From Ditibartonella apis (GTDB lineage Bacteria > Pseudomonadota > Alphaproteobacteria > Rhizobiales > Rhizobiaceae): a stretch of 64,000 bases of DNA. The stretch spans positions 186,001-250,000 of the forward strand of contig NZ_LXYU01000002.1 in the NCBI RefSeq assembly GCF_001952075.1, written 5' to 3'. Below are positions 44,773 to 55,067 of this stretch, piece after piece. Position 1 is the stretch's first letter; every line of letters begins with the position of its first letter. Both the position numbers and the translations under genes were made by a program. The notes below the pieces were generated by a model that made no database searches, was not told where the DNA came from, and worked only from the letters and a program-made list of their open reading frames with translations.

Positions 44773-45542
44773 TCGATAGGTGTTGAAAGCATTTCAGTGT
44801 CAAGAGCATCCATAAAGGTGAGAATAAAGGAAGCATCAACACCAAGATCACGATATAAATAACGTGAAGCCGAACGCATATCTACAAAAGTTGTATCGCC
44901 TTCATCGGTCAGACGAATAACGATGTCCGATATAAAACCGAGATAAAAAGTTTTAGCTTCGGTTTCGATAAAGAGCTCGTCGTCTTCACCGTCAACACCG
45001 CGTTGCGCCTTGATTGGCCAGCCCTGTGCATCCAGAACATTGCGCACAGATTTCAATATACGGTCGGGAGAGCCATCATAACGACGGCCTGAAAGCTCGG
45101 GCCATTCTTTTAGTTGCAGATTGGCCTGACCGGATAAGTCGGCAGCAACAGGCAAAGCGTCAGCCGGTCTTGCCTCTCCAATAAAGTGTGGCGGCGTATC
45201 GGTATCGGTCGAGATGTCATTAAGCGGTGGCATAACGCACCACATGAACAAAAAAGCCGATATGGGGGTAAGTGTTATGAGTGAATAGACAATACCCTTT
45301 AGTGATTTCAATCCCCCTCTGTCACCATTTTCCCAAAGATCGTAAAGTCCTTTGGCTGCCAGAAAGAGAGCTATAAGAGCCAATAAACCGGCAATGCTTG
45401 AACAGACAAGAAATATATGGGTCCGGATAAGGGAAAAACGATGAAGAAGACTGACAATGACAAGAGCCAACAGACTCACACCGCCAAAACGTGGCGACCA
45501 TAAGGCAGCATAGGAAGTTAGCCGAACGTATATTTTTCTCAT
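44757..45542 (-). CDS. DUF1499 domain membrane protein
   Basis: Function unknown. The 261-residue protein has three hydrophobic segments in the first 110 residues and a DUF1499 domain behind them, with SPDRILKSVRNVLDAQGWPI, FIETEAKTFYLGFISDIVIRL and FVDMRSASRYLYRDLGVD. It is translationally coupled to the polysaccharide deacetylase (ATGA overlap at 45539-45542). Confidence 0.82.
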   Translation of the reverse strand: MRKIYVRLTSYAALWSPRFGGVSLLALVIVSLLHRFSLIRTHIFLVCSSIAGLLALIALFLAAKGLYDLWENGDRGGLKSLKGIVYSLITLTPISAFLFMWCVMPPLNDISTDTDTPPHFIGEARPADALPVAADLSGQANLQLKEWPELSGRRYDGSPDRILKSVRNVLDAQGWPIKAQRGVDGEDDELFIETEAKTFYLGFISDIVIRLTDEGDTTFVDMRSASRYLYRDLGVDASFILTFMDALDTEMLSTPIDQDNE

Positions 45543-46354
45543 TGTCCGTTCATTGCCCCTTGTAAGGTGCTTGTCCCCGTTTTCGCACTTTTTCCTTCCA
45601 ACATGCTACATTCGCTAATAGTCGTTTGTCTCTCTACCGGTTTTGTGGCATCCGATAATTTCACAAATCGATAGCCCTTTTTCTCAAGCTCCAGAATACC
45701 CGATGCGACCCCTTGACCGGATGCCCGTTTAGGCTGGTTCATATGGGCGATAATGACATCACCATTCTTAGCAGATGAAATCCGTTGAGCAACCGTTTTC
45801 GGCGGCAAGGATGCTCCCATATCAGCATTAAGAGAAAAGCCGCCTACTTCATACCCCATGTCATGAACAAGCTTCACCGCATCCTTAGAATAGCGTGCAG
45901 ATGCATCGCGATACCAGTAAGTGCGCGGAAAACCTGCAGCTAGCAAACTCTCCTCTCCACCTTTGATTTCTTCACAAACTGCTTTAAGACTACCTGCTGT
46001 TTTGAGACCATAGATATCCGTCTGATTATCGATTGCTGGAACATGATTTTTGCCATGATTTGCAACTTCAAACAGATCGGGATGAGCCTTGATAACTTCG
46101 ACAGTTTGCCTATTTCGTTGTAACCATCGGGCCGTAACAAATAAAGTGGCTTTGATCTGATGAGAGACGAGAGTGTCAAAAATACGGTGGTCGATATCCC
46201 CCATACATAGGTCAAGCGTCAAAGCCACCTGTGGACTTGACGCTTCACCTTTTTCAATATGCAATATCGGCTCGACGGTACCGGCCATAGTTATGGCCGG
46301 TGCACTCAAACTTATGATACCGGCAAAAACGCACCCGCAAATCGAATTCCACAT
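45539..46354 (-). CDS. Exported polysaccharide deacetylase-like protein
   Basis: A 271-residue protein with a signal peptide (about 1-24) and a NodB-homology fold. Motif 1 is TLDLCMGDID: D48 corresponds to the catalytic Asp, but the second Asp of the usual TFDD is Leu. The metal-binding HxxxH is present as H100/H104 (NHGKNH). A later motif RYSKDAVKLVHDMGYEVGGF fits the family. The changed motif 1 is, as I recall, shared by rhizobial relatives. Metal use may be altered. It is first of a two-gene operon with the DUF1499 gene. Confidence 0.82.
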   Translation of the reverse strand: MWNSICGCVFAGIISLSAPAITMAGTVEPILHIEKGEASSPQVALTLDLCMGDIDHRIFDTLVSHQIKATLFVTARWLQRNRQTVEVIKAHPDLFEVANHGKNHVPAIDNQTDIYGLKTAGSLKAVCEEIKGGEESLLAAGFPRTYWYRDASARYSKDAVKLVHDMGYEVGGFSLNADMGASLPPKTVAQRISSAKNGDVIIAHMNQPKRASGQGVASGILELEKKGYRFVKLSDATKPVERQTTISECSMLEGKSAKTGTSTLQGAMNGQ

Positions 46355-46377
46355 TAATTACCTACTCTTGGCATAAC

Positions 46378-49044
46378 CTATTTTTTATGCCTGATTGCCG
46401 CTTGGGCTGCAGCGAGTCTGGCTATCGGCACACGGAACGGCGAACAGGAAACATAGTTCAATCCGACTTCTTCACATAAGTCAATTGACATCGGATCGCC
46501 ACCATGTTCACCACAAATACCAAGCTTGATGTCGGCACGCTGACTGCGGCCGCGTGTTGCGCCGATTTTGACAAGTTCGCCTACGCCATCACGGTCGATG
46601 GATACAAATGGATCCTGTTCCAATAAACCTTTTTTAATATAAGTCGAAAGGAATGGACCGGCATCATCGCGTGAAATGCCGAACGTCGTTTGCGTAAGAT
46701 CATTGGTGCCGAAAGAGAAAAACTCTGCCGATTTGGCAATTTCGGCAGCACGAATCGCAGCCCTTGGCAATTCGATCATCGTTCCGACAAGGTATTTGAT
46801 TGAAACATTATGCTCTTTCATCACAGCCTTTGCCGTTTCATCAATACGATCTTTGACATAATCAAGTTCGGTTTTCAATGCGACCAAAGGCACCATGATT
46901 TCCGGTATAACCGTTTCCTTGGTAGCTTTCCCTGCTTCAATCGCAGCCTCTATAATTGCGCGCGTCTGCATTTCGGCAATTTCAGGATAAGTAATCGCCA
47001 AGCGGCATCCCCTTAATCCCAGCATCGGGTTGAATTCATGAAGCTCTGCTGCTCTTTCTTTAATCAGTTCAGCCGGAATTGACATAGCTTTGGCAACTTC
47101 GGCAATTTCGACATCTGTTTTCGGCAAAAATTCATGAAGCGGAGGATCCAGCAAACGGATGGTAACCGGCAGACCATGCATGATTTCAAACAATTCGATA
47201 AAATCGGAACGCTGCATGGGCAGAAGTTTTGCCAAAGCCTTGCGACGCCCCTGTTCATCATTGGCCAAAATCATTTCGCGCATCGAGATGATACGATCAC
47301 CGGCAAAAAACATATGCTCGGTACGGCAAAGACCAATTCCTTCCGCACCGAAAGAGCGCCCCATACGTGCGTCCGCCGGTGTCTCGGCATTCGCACAAAC
47401 ATGCATACGGCGTTTTTCATCGGCCCAAGACATGAGTTTTGCAAAATCGCCCGACATTTTCGGTTGCAACATAGCGACTTTGCCTTTGTAAATTTCGCCA
47501 TTTCCACCATCAATCGTGATGATGTCACCTTTATGGAAAGTCTCGCCGGCTGCTTTCAATGTGCCGCTACGATAATCGATATGGATGCTACCGGCACCTG
47601 AAACGCACGGTTTTCCCATTCCACGAGCCACAACAGCGGCATGGCTGGTCATGCCACCGCGCGTTGTCAAAACACCTTCTGCAACGTGCATACCGTTAAT
47701 ATCTTCCGGACTTGTTTCCACCCGCACCAGAATAACTTTATGTCCTTCTTTGGTTGCATTTTCCGCTTCTTCCGAAGAAAAAACGATTTCGCCCGTCGCC
47801 GCTCCCGGAGAAGCCGGAAGGCCTGTTCCCAAAACAATCTTTTTTGCATTAGGGTCAAGCGTGGGGTGCAAAAGTTGATCGAGCGATTTCGGATCAATAC
47901 GGGAAATTGCTTCGGTGCGGTCTATAAGACCTTCGGCAACCATATCGACAGCCATTTTGAGGGCCGCCCGCGCTGTGCGCTTGCCGATACGCGTTTGCAG
48001 CATCCACAACTTACCTTTTTCAATGGTAAATTCCATATCCTGCATATCGCGATAATGCTTTTCAAGCTTATGGGCGATGTCATTGAATGCTTTAAAGGCT
48101 TGCGGCAAAGTTTTTTCCAACGAAGGCTTGTCGGAACCGGCTGCTATGCGCGCAGCTTCGGTGATGTTTTGCGGCGTTCTTATACCGGCAACAACATCTT
48201 CTCCTTGTGCGTTGACAAGAAATTCGCCAAAAAGCGCATTCTCGCCCGTCGACGGGTTACGGGTAAAAGCAACACCGGTTGCCGAATCATCACCCATATT
48301 GCCGAACACCATTGCCTGAACATTAACCGCAGTGCCCCAGCTTTCCGGTATATCGTGAAGTTCGCGATAGGTCACAGCACGTGGTGTCATCCAGCTTAAG
48401 AAAACAGCACTGATCGCCCCCCAAAGCTGTTTTTCAGGATCTTGAGGAAACGGTTTTCCGATTTCTCTTTCGACACATTCTTTATAAGAAGCAATCACAT
48501 CCTGCCAATCTTTGGCGGTCATTTCGGTATCGACTTCGTAACCATGGCGGGCTTTGGCATCGTCGATAATTTCTTCAAACAATGAACCATCAATACCAAG
48601 CACAACGTTGGAATACATCTGGATAAAACGACGATAGCTGTCATAGGCAAAACGTTCGTCCTCTGTCTCTCTGGCAATGGCTTTGACAGTTTCATCGTTC
48701 AGTCCAAGATTGAGGACTGTATCCATCATACCGGGCATAGAGGCACGCGCCCCCGAACGCACAGAAACCAACAACGGTTTATCTTTGTCACCAAAACGGC
48801 GCCCGGTCAGTTTACCGACTTCGGCAAGACATTTCTTGACTGTTTCATCAAGTTTGTCAGGATAGGTTTTATCATTATTATAAAAATAGGTGCAGACTTC
48901 AGTCGTAATTGTAAACCCCGGAGGAACCGGCAATCCGAGATTGCTCATCTCTGCGAGATTTGCTCCCTTGCCGCCCAAGAGGTTGCGTTCAGATGCAGCC
49001 CCCTCCGCTTTCCCGTTACCGAAGCTGTAAACCCATTTTGTCAT
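46378..49044 (-). CDS. ppdK: Pyruvate, phosphate dikinase
   Basis: Interconverts pyruvate, ATP and Pi with phosphoenolpyruvate, AMP and PPi. The 888-residue protein shows the N-terminal nucleotide-binding domain (GGKGANLAEMSNLGLPVPPGF), the phosphohistidine motif GGMTSHAAVVARGMGKPCVSG (split here as GGMTSHAAV / ARGMGKPC) and the C-terminal PEP-binding barrel with GICGEHGGDP. ATG 49044 is chosen: GGAGG lies 11 bases upstream, and only two bases from ATG 49053. Length is typical. Confidence 0.96.
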   Translation of the reverse strand: MTKWVYSFGNGKAEGAASERNLLGGKGANLAEMSNLGLPVPPGFTITTEVCTYFYNNDKTYPDKLDETVKKCLAEVGKLTGRRFGDKDKPLLVSVRSGARASMPGMMDTVLNLGLNDETVKAIARETEDERFAYDSYRRFIQMYSNVVLGIDGSLFEEIIDDAKARHGYEVDTEMTAKDWQDVIASYKECVEREIGKPFPQDPEKQLWGAISAVFLSWMTPRAVTYRELHDIPESWGTAVNVQAMVFGNMGDDSATGVAFTRNPSTGENALFGEFLVNAQGEDVVAGIRTPQNITEAARIAAGSDKPSLEKTLPQAFKAFNDIAHKLEKHYRDMQDMEFTIEKGKLWMLQTRIGKRTARAALKMAVDMVAEGLIDRTEAISRIDPKSLDQLLHPTLDPNAKKIVLGTGLPASPGAATGEIVFSSEEAENATKEGHKVILVRVETSPEDINGMHVAEGVLTTRGGMTSHAAVVARGMGKPCVSGAGSIHIDYRSGTLKAAGETFHKGDIITIDGGNGEIYKGKVAMLQPKMSGDFAKLMSWADEKRRMHVCANAETPADARMGRSFGAEGIGLCRTEHMFFAGDRIISMREMILANDEQGRRKALAKLLPMQRSDFIELFEIMHGLPVTIRLLDPPLHEFLPKTDVEIAEVAKAMSIPAELIKERAAELHEFNPMLGLRGCRLAITYPEIAEMQTRAIIEAAIEAGKATKETVIPEIMVPLVALKTELDYVKDRIDETAKAVMKEHNVSIKYLVGTMIELPRAAIRAAEIAKSAEFFSFGTNDLTQTTFGISRDDAGPFLSTYIKKGLLEQDPFVSIDRDGVGELVKIGATRGRSQRADIKLGICGEHGGDPMSIDLCEEVGLNYVSCSPFRVPIARLAAAQAAIRHKK

Positions 49045-49234
49045 TTGAAACATATCCTCCGATTGACTTCGATAGTTGAATATTAAAAACTGGAATTCCT
49101 GTATTACCCTTGATGGAGACAAACAAATATCAACTATCAACTATAGCTTAAATGACATTTAGTCTGCCGCCAACATCAATTTTCTTTACAGATTGACCAA
49201 ATCGATTGAATAACAACTTTTTGAGCCTTCAATA

Positions 49235-52200
49235 TCAACCGGCATCTCGCATTTTTTCTGCCGTTTGCAAGTCAACGGATACGAGTTGCGAAACCCCCTG
49301 TTCACCCATCGTAACACCGAAAAGACGATCCATTTGTGCCATAGTGATCGGGTTGTGGGTGATAACGATAAAACGCGTTTCTGTCGATTTTGCCATTTCT
49401 TCCATCAAATGGCAGTAACGTTCGACATTATGGTCATCGAGCGGTGCATCGACTTCGTCAAGCACACAAATGGGAGACGGACTCGTTAAGAAAACTGCAA
49501 ATATCAATGCCAATGCAGTCAAGGCCTGTTCACCACCTGACAATAACGTCATGGTTTGTGGTTTTTTACCGGGCGGCCGCGCCAGAATTTCCACGCCGGC
49601 ATCCAACGGGTCATCGGATTCAATGAGTTGCAGCTCTGCCGTTCCACCACCAAAAAGATGGTGATAAAGTCTCTGGAATTGGTCGTTGACCTTGTTAAAG
49701 GCTGAAAGCAGACGCTCGCGCCCCTCGCGGTTAAGATTGACAATTGCGACACGCAGCTTCTTGATCGCTTCTACCACATCGTCACGTTCGCCGGTAATTG
49801 AATCAAACCGCGAGCGCAGTTCTTTTTCTTCCTCGTCGGCACGTAGATTGACCGCTCCCAAACGTTCGCGTTCGATCCGCAACCGTTCAAGCTTGTGATC
49901 AAGTGTTTCAATGTCCGGCATTTCATCGCCAACCGAAAACCCTGCAAGAACCAAAGTTTCATGCGGCTGACAATTCAAAGCTTCGCTTATCCGCGACTCA
50001 ATATCCTTCCGTCGATCAACGGCAGCATTAAGTCGCTCTTCAGCTCTCGCGCGTTCTTCACGGCTTGAAGAAAGTTTGGCAAAAGCTTCCGATGTCTGTT
50101 TATCGAGCGTTGTCTGTATTGTTTCTGCCTCTGCCAGACGGTCCATAACGGCATGGCCTTCCGCTTCCTTTGTTGCAATAGCATCAAGCAGATTTTGTCG
50201 TTTTTCCTCTAGCCCTTCCGGCGTCTCGGCCAATTGTTCAGCCTCGGTCATTGCTTCTTCACGACGTGCTTTTAGCGCCTCTATCTGATTTTTCGCATTT
50301 TCAATACGATTGAACCAGGCTTTACGCTCCGACCCGATCACTTCAAGCCTGCGTACACGCGCATTTGCATTCTGTTTCCAGCTTTGGAGGGCAGCCAATG
50401 CTTCCGATACTGCTCTGCGTTCCGAAGAGATTTTTGCCGAAAATGACGTGATCTTTTCCTCTATAGCAGTCATATCAGGCAATTCATTCCGTTCTTTCGA
50501 TAAAGTTTCAAGTTTTTGAACGAGTTCTGCTTTTTCGCCTTCAAGATCACGCACATTATTTTCAATTGAAGAAAGCTTCAAACGATGTTCGGAGACTTCG
50601 CGTTCAATTTTGCTATAAAACTGCTGCGCTTCATCCCGAATTTCGCGGCTCGACCGCAGTTTTTCGCGTATTTCGCGCTCATAAAGGGCCGATTCTTCAA
50701 CTTTTTTCGTGAGTTTCTGTAAGTTAATTTCGGCAATCTTCAAAGCTTCCTTCGCTTCGTCAATGAGATGGGCCAACACCTGAAGGCGATTTTTTTGAGC
50801 GAGACGTTGCGCGCTTGCAGTCGGCGCGTCAGAGCGCGCCATTAAACCATCCCAACGCCAGATTGCGCCATCTCGGCTCACCAGTTTTTGCCCTGTCTTC
50901 AAATCCCTTTGTAAACGCTTGCCGTCTTCCTCTTCGACAACACCAATTTGTTGCAAGGCTCGCTTTAATTCTGCTGGTGCTTTTACAAAATCCGCCAATG
51001 ACTTTACACCGTCGGGAAGAGCTGGTGCTTCATAAGTTCCCGTATGACCGCTCCAGAAAAGAGGCGCGCCTTCTTCAACCGACCCTTCCAGGTCATCTCC
51101 CAATGCTGCACCGAGAGCAACTTCATAACCGTCTTTTACAGTAATTTGATCCACAACCGGCGGAAACTCCCCACTGATTGAAGAACTCAAAAGTTGTTCA
51201 AGCGTGCGTGCTTCCGTAGCAAGTCCGTTCAGCTGATCGCGACAATCAGCGACCACCGGACGCGCCGCATTTTCCTCTTCCCGTGCAGCTTCCGTCGCCA
51301 ACTCGCATTCTTGCAACAAGGCTTCGTTTTGCGTAAGCTTCACTTCGGCTTCGTCCAAATTTTTACGGGCTTCGGCAATTTTGTCGGAAGACGCTATATC
51401 TGTTTGGAGTACTTCTATTTGCCGCTTAAAATCGGCAATTGTTTCATCAAGATGCTCGCCACGTTTCGCAAGATCAGCAATCTGATTGACAATTCTTGAT
51501 TCCTCGGCCTTGGCGTGGGCTTGCAATTGTGTAAGTTCCCCGGCCTGAGCTTCACTTTTGCTCAACACACTTTGCAGCTCTTCATATTGAAGGGTGAGCT
51601 CGACCTCGGTTTCCTGTTGGTTTTCCGCCTCGAGCCGTAAAGTTTCTTCTTCCTCATTCAGTCGTTCGAGGCTCTCACCATTATCTTTGGCAAGTTGTTT
51701 TTCACGACTAATATCGGCGTCGAGTTGTTCAAGCCTGCGCATCAATTCCTGTTGTCGTTGCCGATTGCGGTTTTTTTCCTCGTCAAGTTGTTGTAGCTCA
51801 AGGCTTAATCTTTGATATGCGGCGGAAGCTTTCGCAGCTTCTTCCCGCAGGGGTGGAAGTTTGTTTTTACTCTTTTCTTGTGCCTTTTCTGCGCGCATAT
51901 GCGCTTGCGCCTTTTCTGCGACGAGCTGAGTGGCGCCATTCAAAGCACTGATTGCTTCAGCTTCCTGCGATTTATTTTCTGACCAACGCAGATAGAATAG
52001 CCCTGCCTCTGCCTGTCTGATATCGGCCGAGAGGGTTTTGAAGCGATTGGCCTGTCGCGATTGACGTTTCAAACTTTCAATTCGCGAGGAAAGATCTCCG
52101 ACCACATCTTCAAGCCTATCAAGGTTTCCTTCAGCAGCACGCAGGCGCAATTCCGCATCATGACGACGGCTATGAAGGCCTGAAATACCTGCCGCTTCTT

Positions 52201-52693
52201 CCAGTAAAGCACGCCGTGCTTGCGGTTTGGCCTGTATCAGTTCGCCAATTCGCCCCTGCCCGACCATTGAAGGCGACCTTGCACCTGTCGATTGGTCTGC
52301 AAACAATAACTGCACGTCTTTGGCACGAACCTCTTTACCGTTGATACGATAAACCGAACCTGCATCTCTTTCGATGCGACGGGAAACCTGTAATTCATCA
52401 GTATCGTTAAAAGCATTCGGCGCACTGCGGTCCGAATTATCAAGAAAAAGCGTTACTTCTGCAAAATTTCTAGCCGGCCTTGTTGCGGAACCTGAAAAAA
52501 TAACGTCATCCATGCCGGAAGCACGCATATTTTTATAGGAGTTTTCTCCCATAACCCAACGGAGCGATTCAACCAGATTTGATTTTCCGCATCCATTCGG
52601 GCCAACAACACCCGTTAGCCCACGCTCTATCACGAACTCCTGAGCTTCGACAAAGGATTTAAAACCGACCAGTCGCAGCTTGGTAAACTGCAT
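49235..52693 (-). CDS. smc: Chromosome segregation/condensin protein SMC
   Basis: Compacts and separates chromosomes as an ATP-driven dimer. The 1152-residue protein has Walker A GPNGCGKSN (31-39), long heptad-rich coiled coils (about 170-500 and 660-1000), a hinge (about 510-650), the signature LLSGGEQALTALAL, and Walker B CVLDEVDAPLDDHNVERY. Length and layout are normal for alphaproteobacterial SMC. ScpA and ScpB are not in the window. Confidence 0.97.
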   Translation of the reverse strand: MQFTKLRLVGFKSFVEAQEFVIERGLTGVVGPNGCGKSNLVESLRWVMGENSYKNMRASGMDDVIFSGSATRPARNFAEVTLFLDNSDRSAPNAFNDTDELQVSRRIERDAGSVYRINGKEVRAKDVQLLFADQSTGARSPSMVGQGRIGELIQAKPQARRALLEEAAGISGLHSRRHDAELRLRAAEGNLDRLEDVVGDLSSRIESLKRQSRQANRFKTLSADIRQAEAGLFYLRWSENKSQEAEAISALNGATQLVAEKAQAHMRAEKAQEKSKNKLPPLREEAAKASAAYQRLSLELQQLDEEKNRNRQRQQELMRRLEQLDADISREKQLAKDNGESLERLNEEEETLRLEAENQQETEVELTLQYEELQSVLSKSEAQAGELTQLQAHAKAEESRIVNQIADLAKRGEHLDETIADFKRQIEVLQTDIASSDKIAEARKNLDEAEVKLTQNEALLQECELATEAAREEENAARPVVADCRDQLNGLATEARTLEQLLSSSISGEFPPVVDQITVKDGYEVALGAALGDDLEGSVEEGAPLFWSGHTGTYEAPALPDGVKSLADFVKAPAELKRALQQIGVVEEEDGKRLQRDLKTGQKLVSRDGAIWRWDGLMARSDAPTASAQRLAQKNRLQVLAHLIDEAKEALKIAEINLQKLTKKVEESALYEREIREKLRSSREIRDEAQQFYSKIEREVSEHRLKLSSIENNVRDLEGEKAELVQKLETLSKERNELPDMTAIEEKITSFSAKISSERRAVSEALAALQSWKQNANARVRRLEVIGSERKAWFNRIENAKNQIEALKARREEAMTEAEQLAETPEGLEEKRQNLLDAIATKEAEGHAVMDRLAEAETIQTTLDKQTSEAFAKLSSSREERARAEERLNAAVDRRKDIESRISEALNCQPHETLVLAGFSVGDEMPDIETLDHKLERLRIERERLGAVNLRADEEEKELRSRFDSITGERDDVVEAIKKLRVAIVNLNREGRERLLSAFNKVNDQFQRLYHHLFGGGTAELQLIESDDPLDAGVEILARPPGKKPQTMTLLSGGEQALTALALIFAVFLTSPSPICVLDEVDAPLDDHNVERYCHLMEEMAKSTETRFIVITHNPITMAQMDRLFGVTMGEQGVSQLVSVDLQTAEKMRDAG

Positions 52694-52712
52694 AAACCTA
52701 CCTTCGGGTTAC

Positions 52713-52749
52713 AAAAAAGGATGCAGCCAAAATATAACTGCATCCTTTT
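52713..52749 (-). terminator. Intrinsic terminator after dsbA
   Basis: A 12-bp stem AAAAGGATGCAG/CTGCATCCTTTT (52715-52726 with 52738-52749) ends in six U on the minus strand. It lies between the dsbA stop and the smc start. Confidence 0.85.
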
Positions 52750-52768
52750 ATTAGCACATATTGCGGTA

Positions 52769-53473
52769 TTACAGAAAACTATCAATCACAGAAGACATTT
52801 CTTCCACAGACAATGCGCCTTCATATTTCTTGCCATTGATAAAAAATGTTGGCGTCGAAGTTACGCCAAACTCTTTGCCTCGTTCAAACGAACTCTTGAC
52901 CTCGTCAAGAACAGTCTGGTTTTTCAGGCAAGCTTCAAAAGCTTTATCATCAAGACCGGCCATAGCAGCAATATTTTTCAATGGCGGCAAAGCGTCGGAC
53001 GCGGCAGCCCAATCCATCTGCTTTTCAAAAAGTACTTGAATCATGGGGAAATACCGGTCTTCCGGTGCGCAGCGTGCAAGCATATAACCTGCCTGTGCGC
53101 GCGGATCATAGGCAAATTCGCGGAATACCAGACGCGCTTTACCGGTTTTGATATATTTTTCACGGATGGATGGCAGCGTTTCTTTAAAGAAAGCGGCACA
53201 ATGGCCGCAAGTAACAGAAGCATATTCAACAATGGTTACCGGAGCATCAGCGTTGCCCTCGACCATTTCCTTGCCTTTACCGGGTTCAAGGAGTTTTGCC
53301 ATATCAACAGTACCTGACGATTTGACATTGATCGTCTTGCTATCACCTGTTGTAGCTTCAGCCGGTTTATTATCGGCAGCATAAGCAGGAAAAATAGTAA
53401 AACAGGTTGTTGCGGCTAACCCCAAAGCGGCAGCGAAAGAACGAAGACGCTGACTGTTTTTTTTGTTAAGCAT
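52769..53473 (-). CDS. DsbA-family thiol-disulfide oxidoreductase (exported)
   Basis: Periplasmic thioredoxin-fold protein. After a signal peptide (cleavage near AYA-AD at about 32), the 234-residue protein has the redox motif C89-G-H-C92 in VTCGHCAAFF and the cis-proline loop TSTPTFFING. It resembles the DsbA/BdbD group (DSBA_2 type). ATG 53473 follows AAAAGG; an upstream in-frame start is rejected. It lies about 98 bases after dciA on the same strand and is probably last in the GT25-epimerase-dciA operon. Confidence 0.92.
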   Translation of the reverse strand: MLNKKNSQRLRSFAAALGLAATTCFTIFPAYAADNKPAEATTGDSKTINVKSSGTVDMAKLLEPGKGKEMVEGNADAPVTIVEYASVTCGHCAAFFKETLPSIREKYIKTGKARLVFREFAYDPRAQAGYMLARCAPEDRYFPMIQVLFEKQMDWAAASDALPPLKNIAAMAGLDDKAFEACLKNQTVLDEVKSSFERGKEFGVTSTPTFFINGKKYEGALSVEEMSSVIDSFL

Positions 53474-53571
53474 AACAGTACCTTTTCTTTTTATTTGCTC
53501 AAACTTGAAACTCGCTAAGTCGAAGGCAAGCTTTATTATTTTATAAGTCATCCATTAAAAGTTGTCTCGGA

Positions 53572-54096
53572 TTAATTGTTAAATTTTTTGCCATGAGACA
53601 CATATTTCTGCGAAAAAATAGATAACCCCAGATCGCTCAAAGAGTTTCTCAAACCATCATTTTCGATTTTTCCTGTAAGCTCGTCTATAAGTTTGCGGTC
53701 TGTTTCATTAACCGGCGGGCGTTCGATACGTGCTTCTTCCTCTTTCACAATAACACGCTGTTCGATCTTTATGCGATTGATCGCGACATAGCCGAAAAAG
53801 GCATTAATGCGTTGAAGGATTTCTCCCGTCTCATGCGTGAGTATCATTGCAGAATAGGCTTCGCATCCCACAACCAGCGTTCCCGGTTTAAAGGGATCAT
53901 CGATGCTCGCACGCCTTGACCAAATAATCTTCAGCGGCATTGTGGTTTTGGCAATATCTTCGCCAACAAGGGTGGCCCAATTTGCCATAAGTTCCAGACT
54001 GAGACCGGTTTTTTTACGCAAAAGTGGCTCGAGTAGCCCCGATGCCGTTTCGGCAAGTGAAGAAAAATGACGTTTTTTCGGTTTCCAGCCCATCAT
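53572..54096 (-). CDS. DciA-like (DUF721) protein
   Basis: Small DNA-binding protein of the DciA family, the ancestral loader of the replicative helicase DnaB in bacteria lacking DnaC. The 174 residues begin MMGWKPKKRHFSSLAE, contain LELMANWATLVGEDIAKTTMP and GTLVVGCEAYSAMILTHETGEILQRIN, both core DUF721 motifs, and end in a flexible tail. The ATG overlaps the epimerase stop by four bases. Role in helicase loading is inferred from the family. Confidence 0.82.
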   Translation of the reverse strand: MMGWKPKKRHFSSLAETASGLLEPLLRKKTGLSLELMANWATLVGEDIAKTTMPLKIIWSRRASIDDPFKPGTLVVGCEAYSAMILTHETGEILQRINAFFGYVAINRIKIEQRVIVKEEEARIERPPVNETDRKLIDELTGKIENDGLRNSLSDLGLSIFSQKYVSHGKKFNN

Positions 54097-55067
54097 TTGC
54101 CTTGATAAGATTTAAACCAGTCGACAAACTTTACCATGCCTTCGGTTATCGACATTGTCGGGTGAAAATTCAAATCCCTTTCGGCACGGGAAATATCGGC
54201 ATAAGTTTTTTCAACATCGGCAGGCGGCATAGGACAAAGTTCGGTCAATGCTTTTTTGCCAGTTGCCTGTTCGATAGCTTCAACAAATTCCAACAGTTGA
54301 ACCGGCTTGTTATTACCAAGGTTATAAATATCTGCGACATTTTCCGGTTCATTGATAATATTTTTTACCACAGTGACAACGCCATACACAATATCGTCGA
54401 TAAAAGTAAAATCCCGCTGCATCTTGCCGTAATTGAAAAGTTTTATTGGACGGCCTTTCAAAATGGCATCCGTAAAAAGCCAGGGAGCCATATCGGGACG
54501 CCCCCACGGGCCATAGACTGTAAAAAACCTCAAACCGGAAGTTTTGAGTTTATGAACATGGTGATATGAGCGGGCAAGAAGCTCTCCGGCCCGTTTTGTC
54601 GCAGCATAAACCGAAACAGGATCGTCAACTCTGTCATCCTCCGAAAATGGTACTTTCTTGTTTGCCCCATAAACAGAAGAAGAGCTTGCATAAACAACCG
54701 GCGGACGGGAATCAAACTTCAACGCCTGTTCGAAGATTCTGACCTCACCTTCAACATTCGCGTTTACATATGCAGAAGGATTTTCTATTGAATAACGCAC
54801 GCCCGCCTGAGCAGCCAAATGCACAATGACGTCGACATGCTTTTCGTGCCCCAAAGCCCGCTCGACTTGTTCTTTATTGGCTATGTCCGCTTTAACAAAA
54901 CGAAACGCCGAATCGTCACTGATATTCTTCAGACGTGCTTTTTTAAGCTCGACAGAATAATAATCATTCAGATTATCAACTCCGATAACCTCGAAACCTT
55001 GCTTCAAGAGTTCTTTCGTCGTTGCAAAACCGATAAAACCGGCAGCGCCTGTGACAATGGCTTTCAT
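54093..55067 (-). CDS. NAD-dependent nucleotide-sugar epimerase (UDP-glucuronate 4-epimerase-like)
   Basis: Short-chain dehydrogenase-fold epimerase acting on nucleotide sugars for envelope polysaccharide. The 324-residue protein has the Rossmann motif GAAGFIG (about 7-13), the catalytic YAATK (with Ser-Ser-Ser upstream in YASSSSVYG), and RFFTVYGPWGRPDMA, which is typical of UDP-glucuronate 4-epimerases (LpsL/GAE). The substrate should be taken as probable. It overlaps the GT25 gene and dciA by four bases at each end. Confidence 0.88.
   Translation of the reverse strand: MKAIVTGAAGFIGFATTKELLKQGFEVIGVDNLNDYYSVELKKARLKNISDDSAFRFVKADIANKEQVERALGHEKHVDVIVHLAAQAGVRYSIENPSAYVNANVEGEVRIFEQALKFDSRPPVVYASSSSVYGANKKVPFSEDDRVDDPVSVYAATKRAGELLARSYHHVHKLKTSGLRFFTVYGPWGRPDMAPWLFTDAILKGRPIKLFNYGKMQRDFTFIDDIVYGVVTVVKNIINEPENVADIYNLGNNKPVQLLEFVEAIEQATGKKALTELCPMPPADVEKTYADISRAERDLNFHPTMSITEGMVKFVDWFKSYQGK

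Noticed and set aside
47641-48399. 252-residue plus-strand frame opposite ppdK
   Set aside because: Shadow of the highly conserved ppdK frame; no recognisable domain.
52721-53317. 198-residue plus-strand frame opposite dsbA
   Set aside because: Starts inside the dsbA terminator hairpin and is antisense to a gene with a clear CxxC motif and signal peptide.
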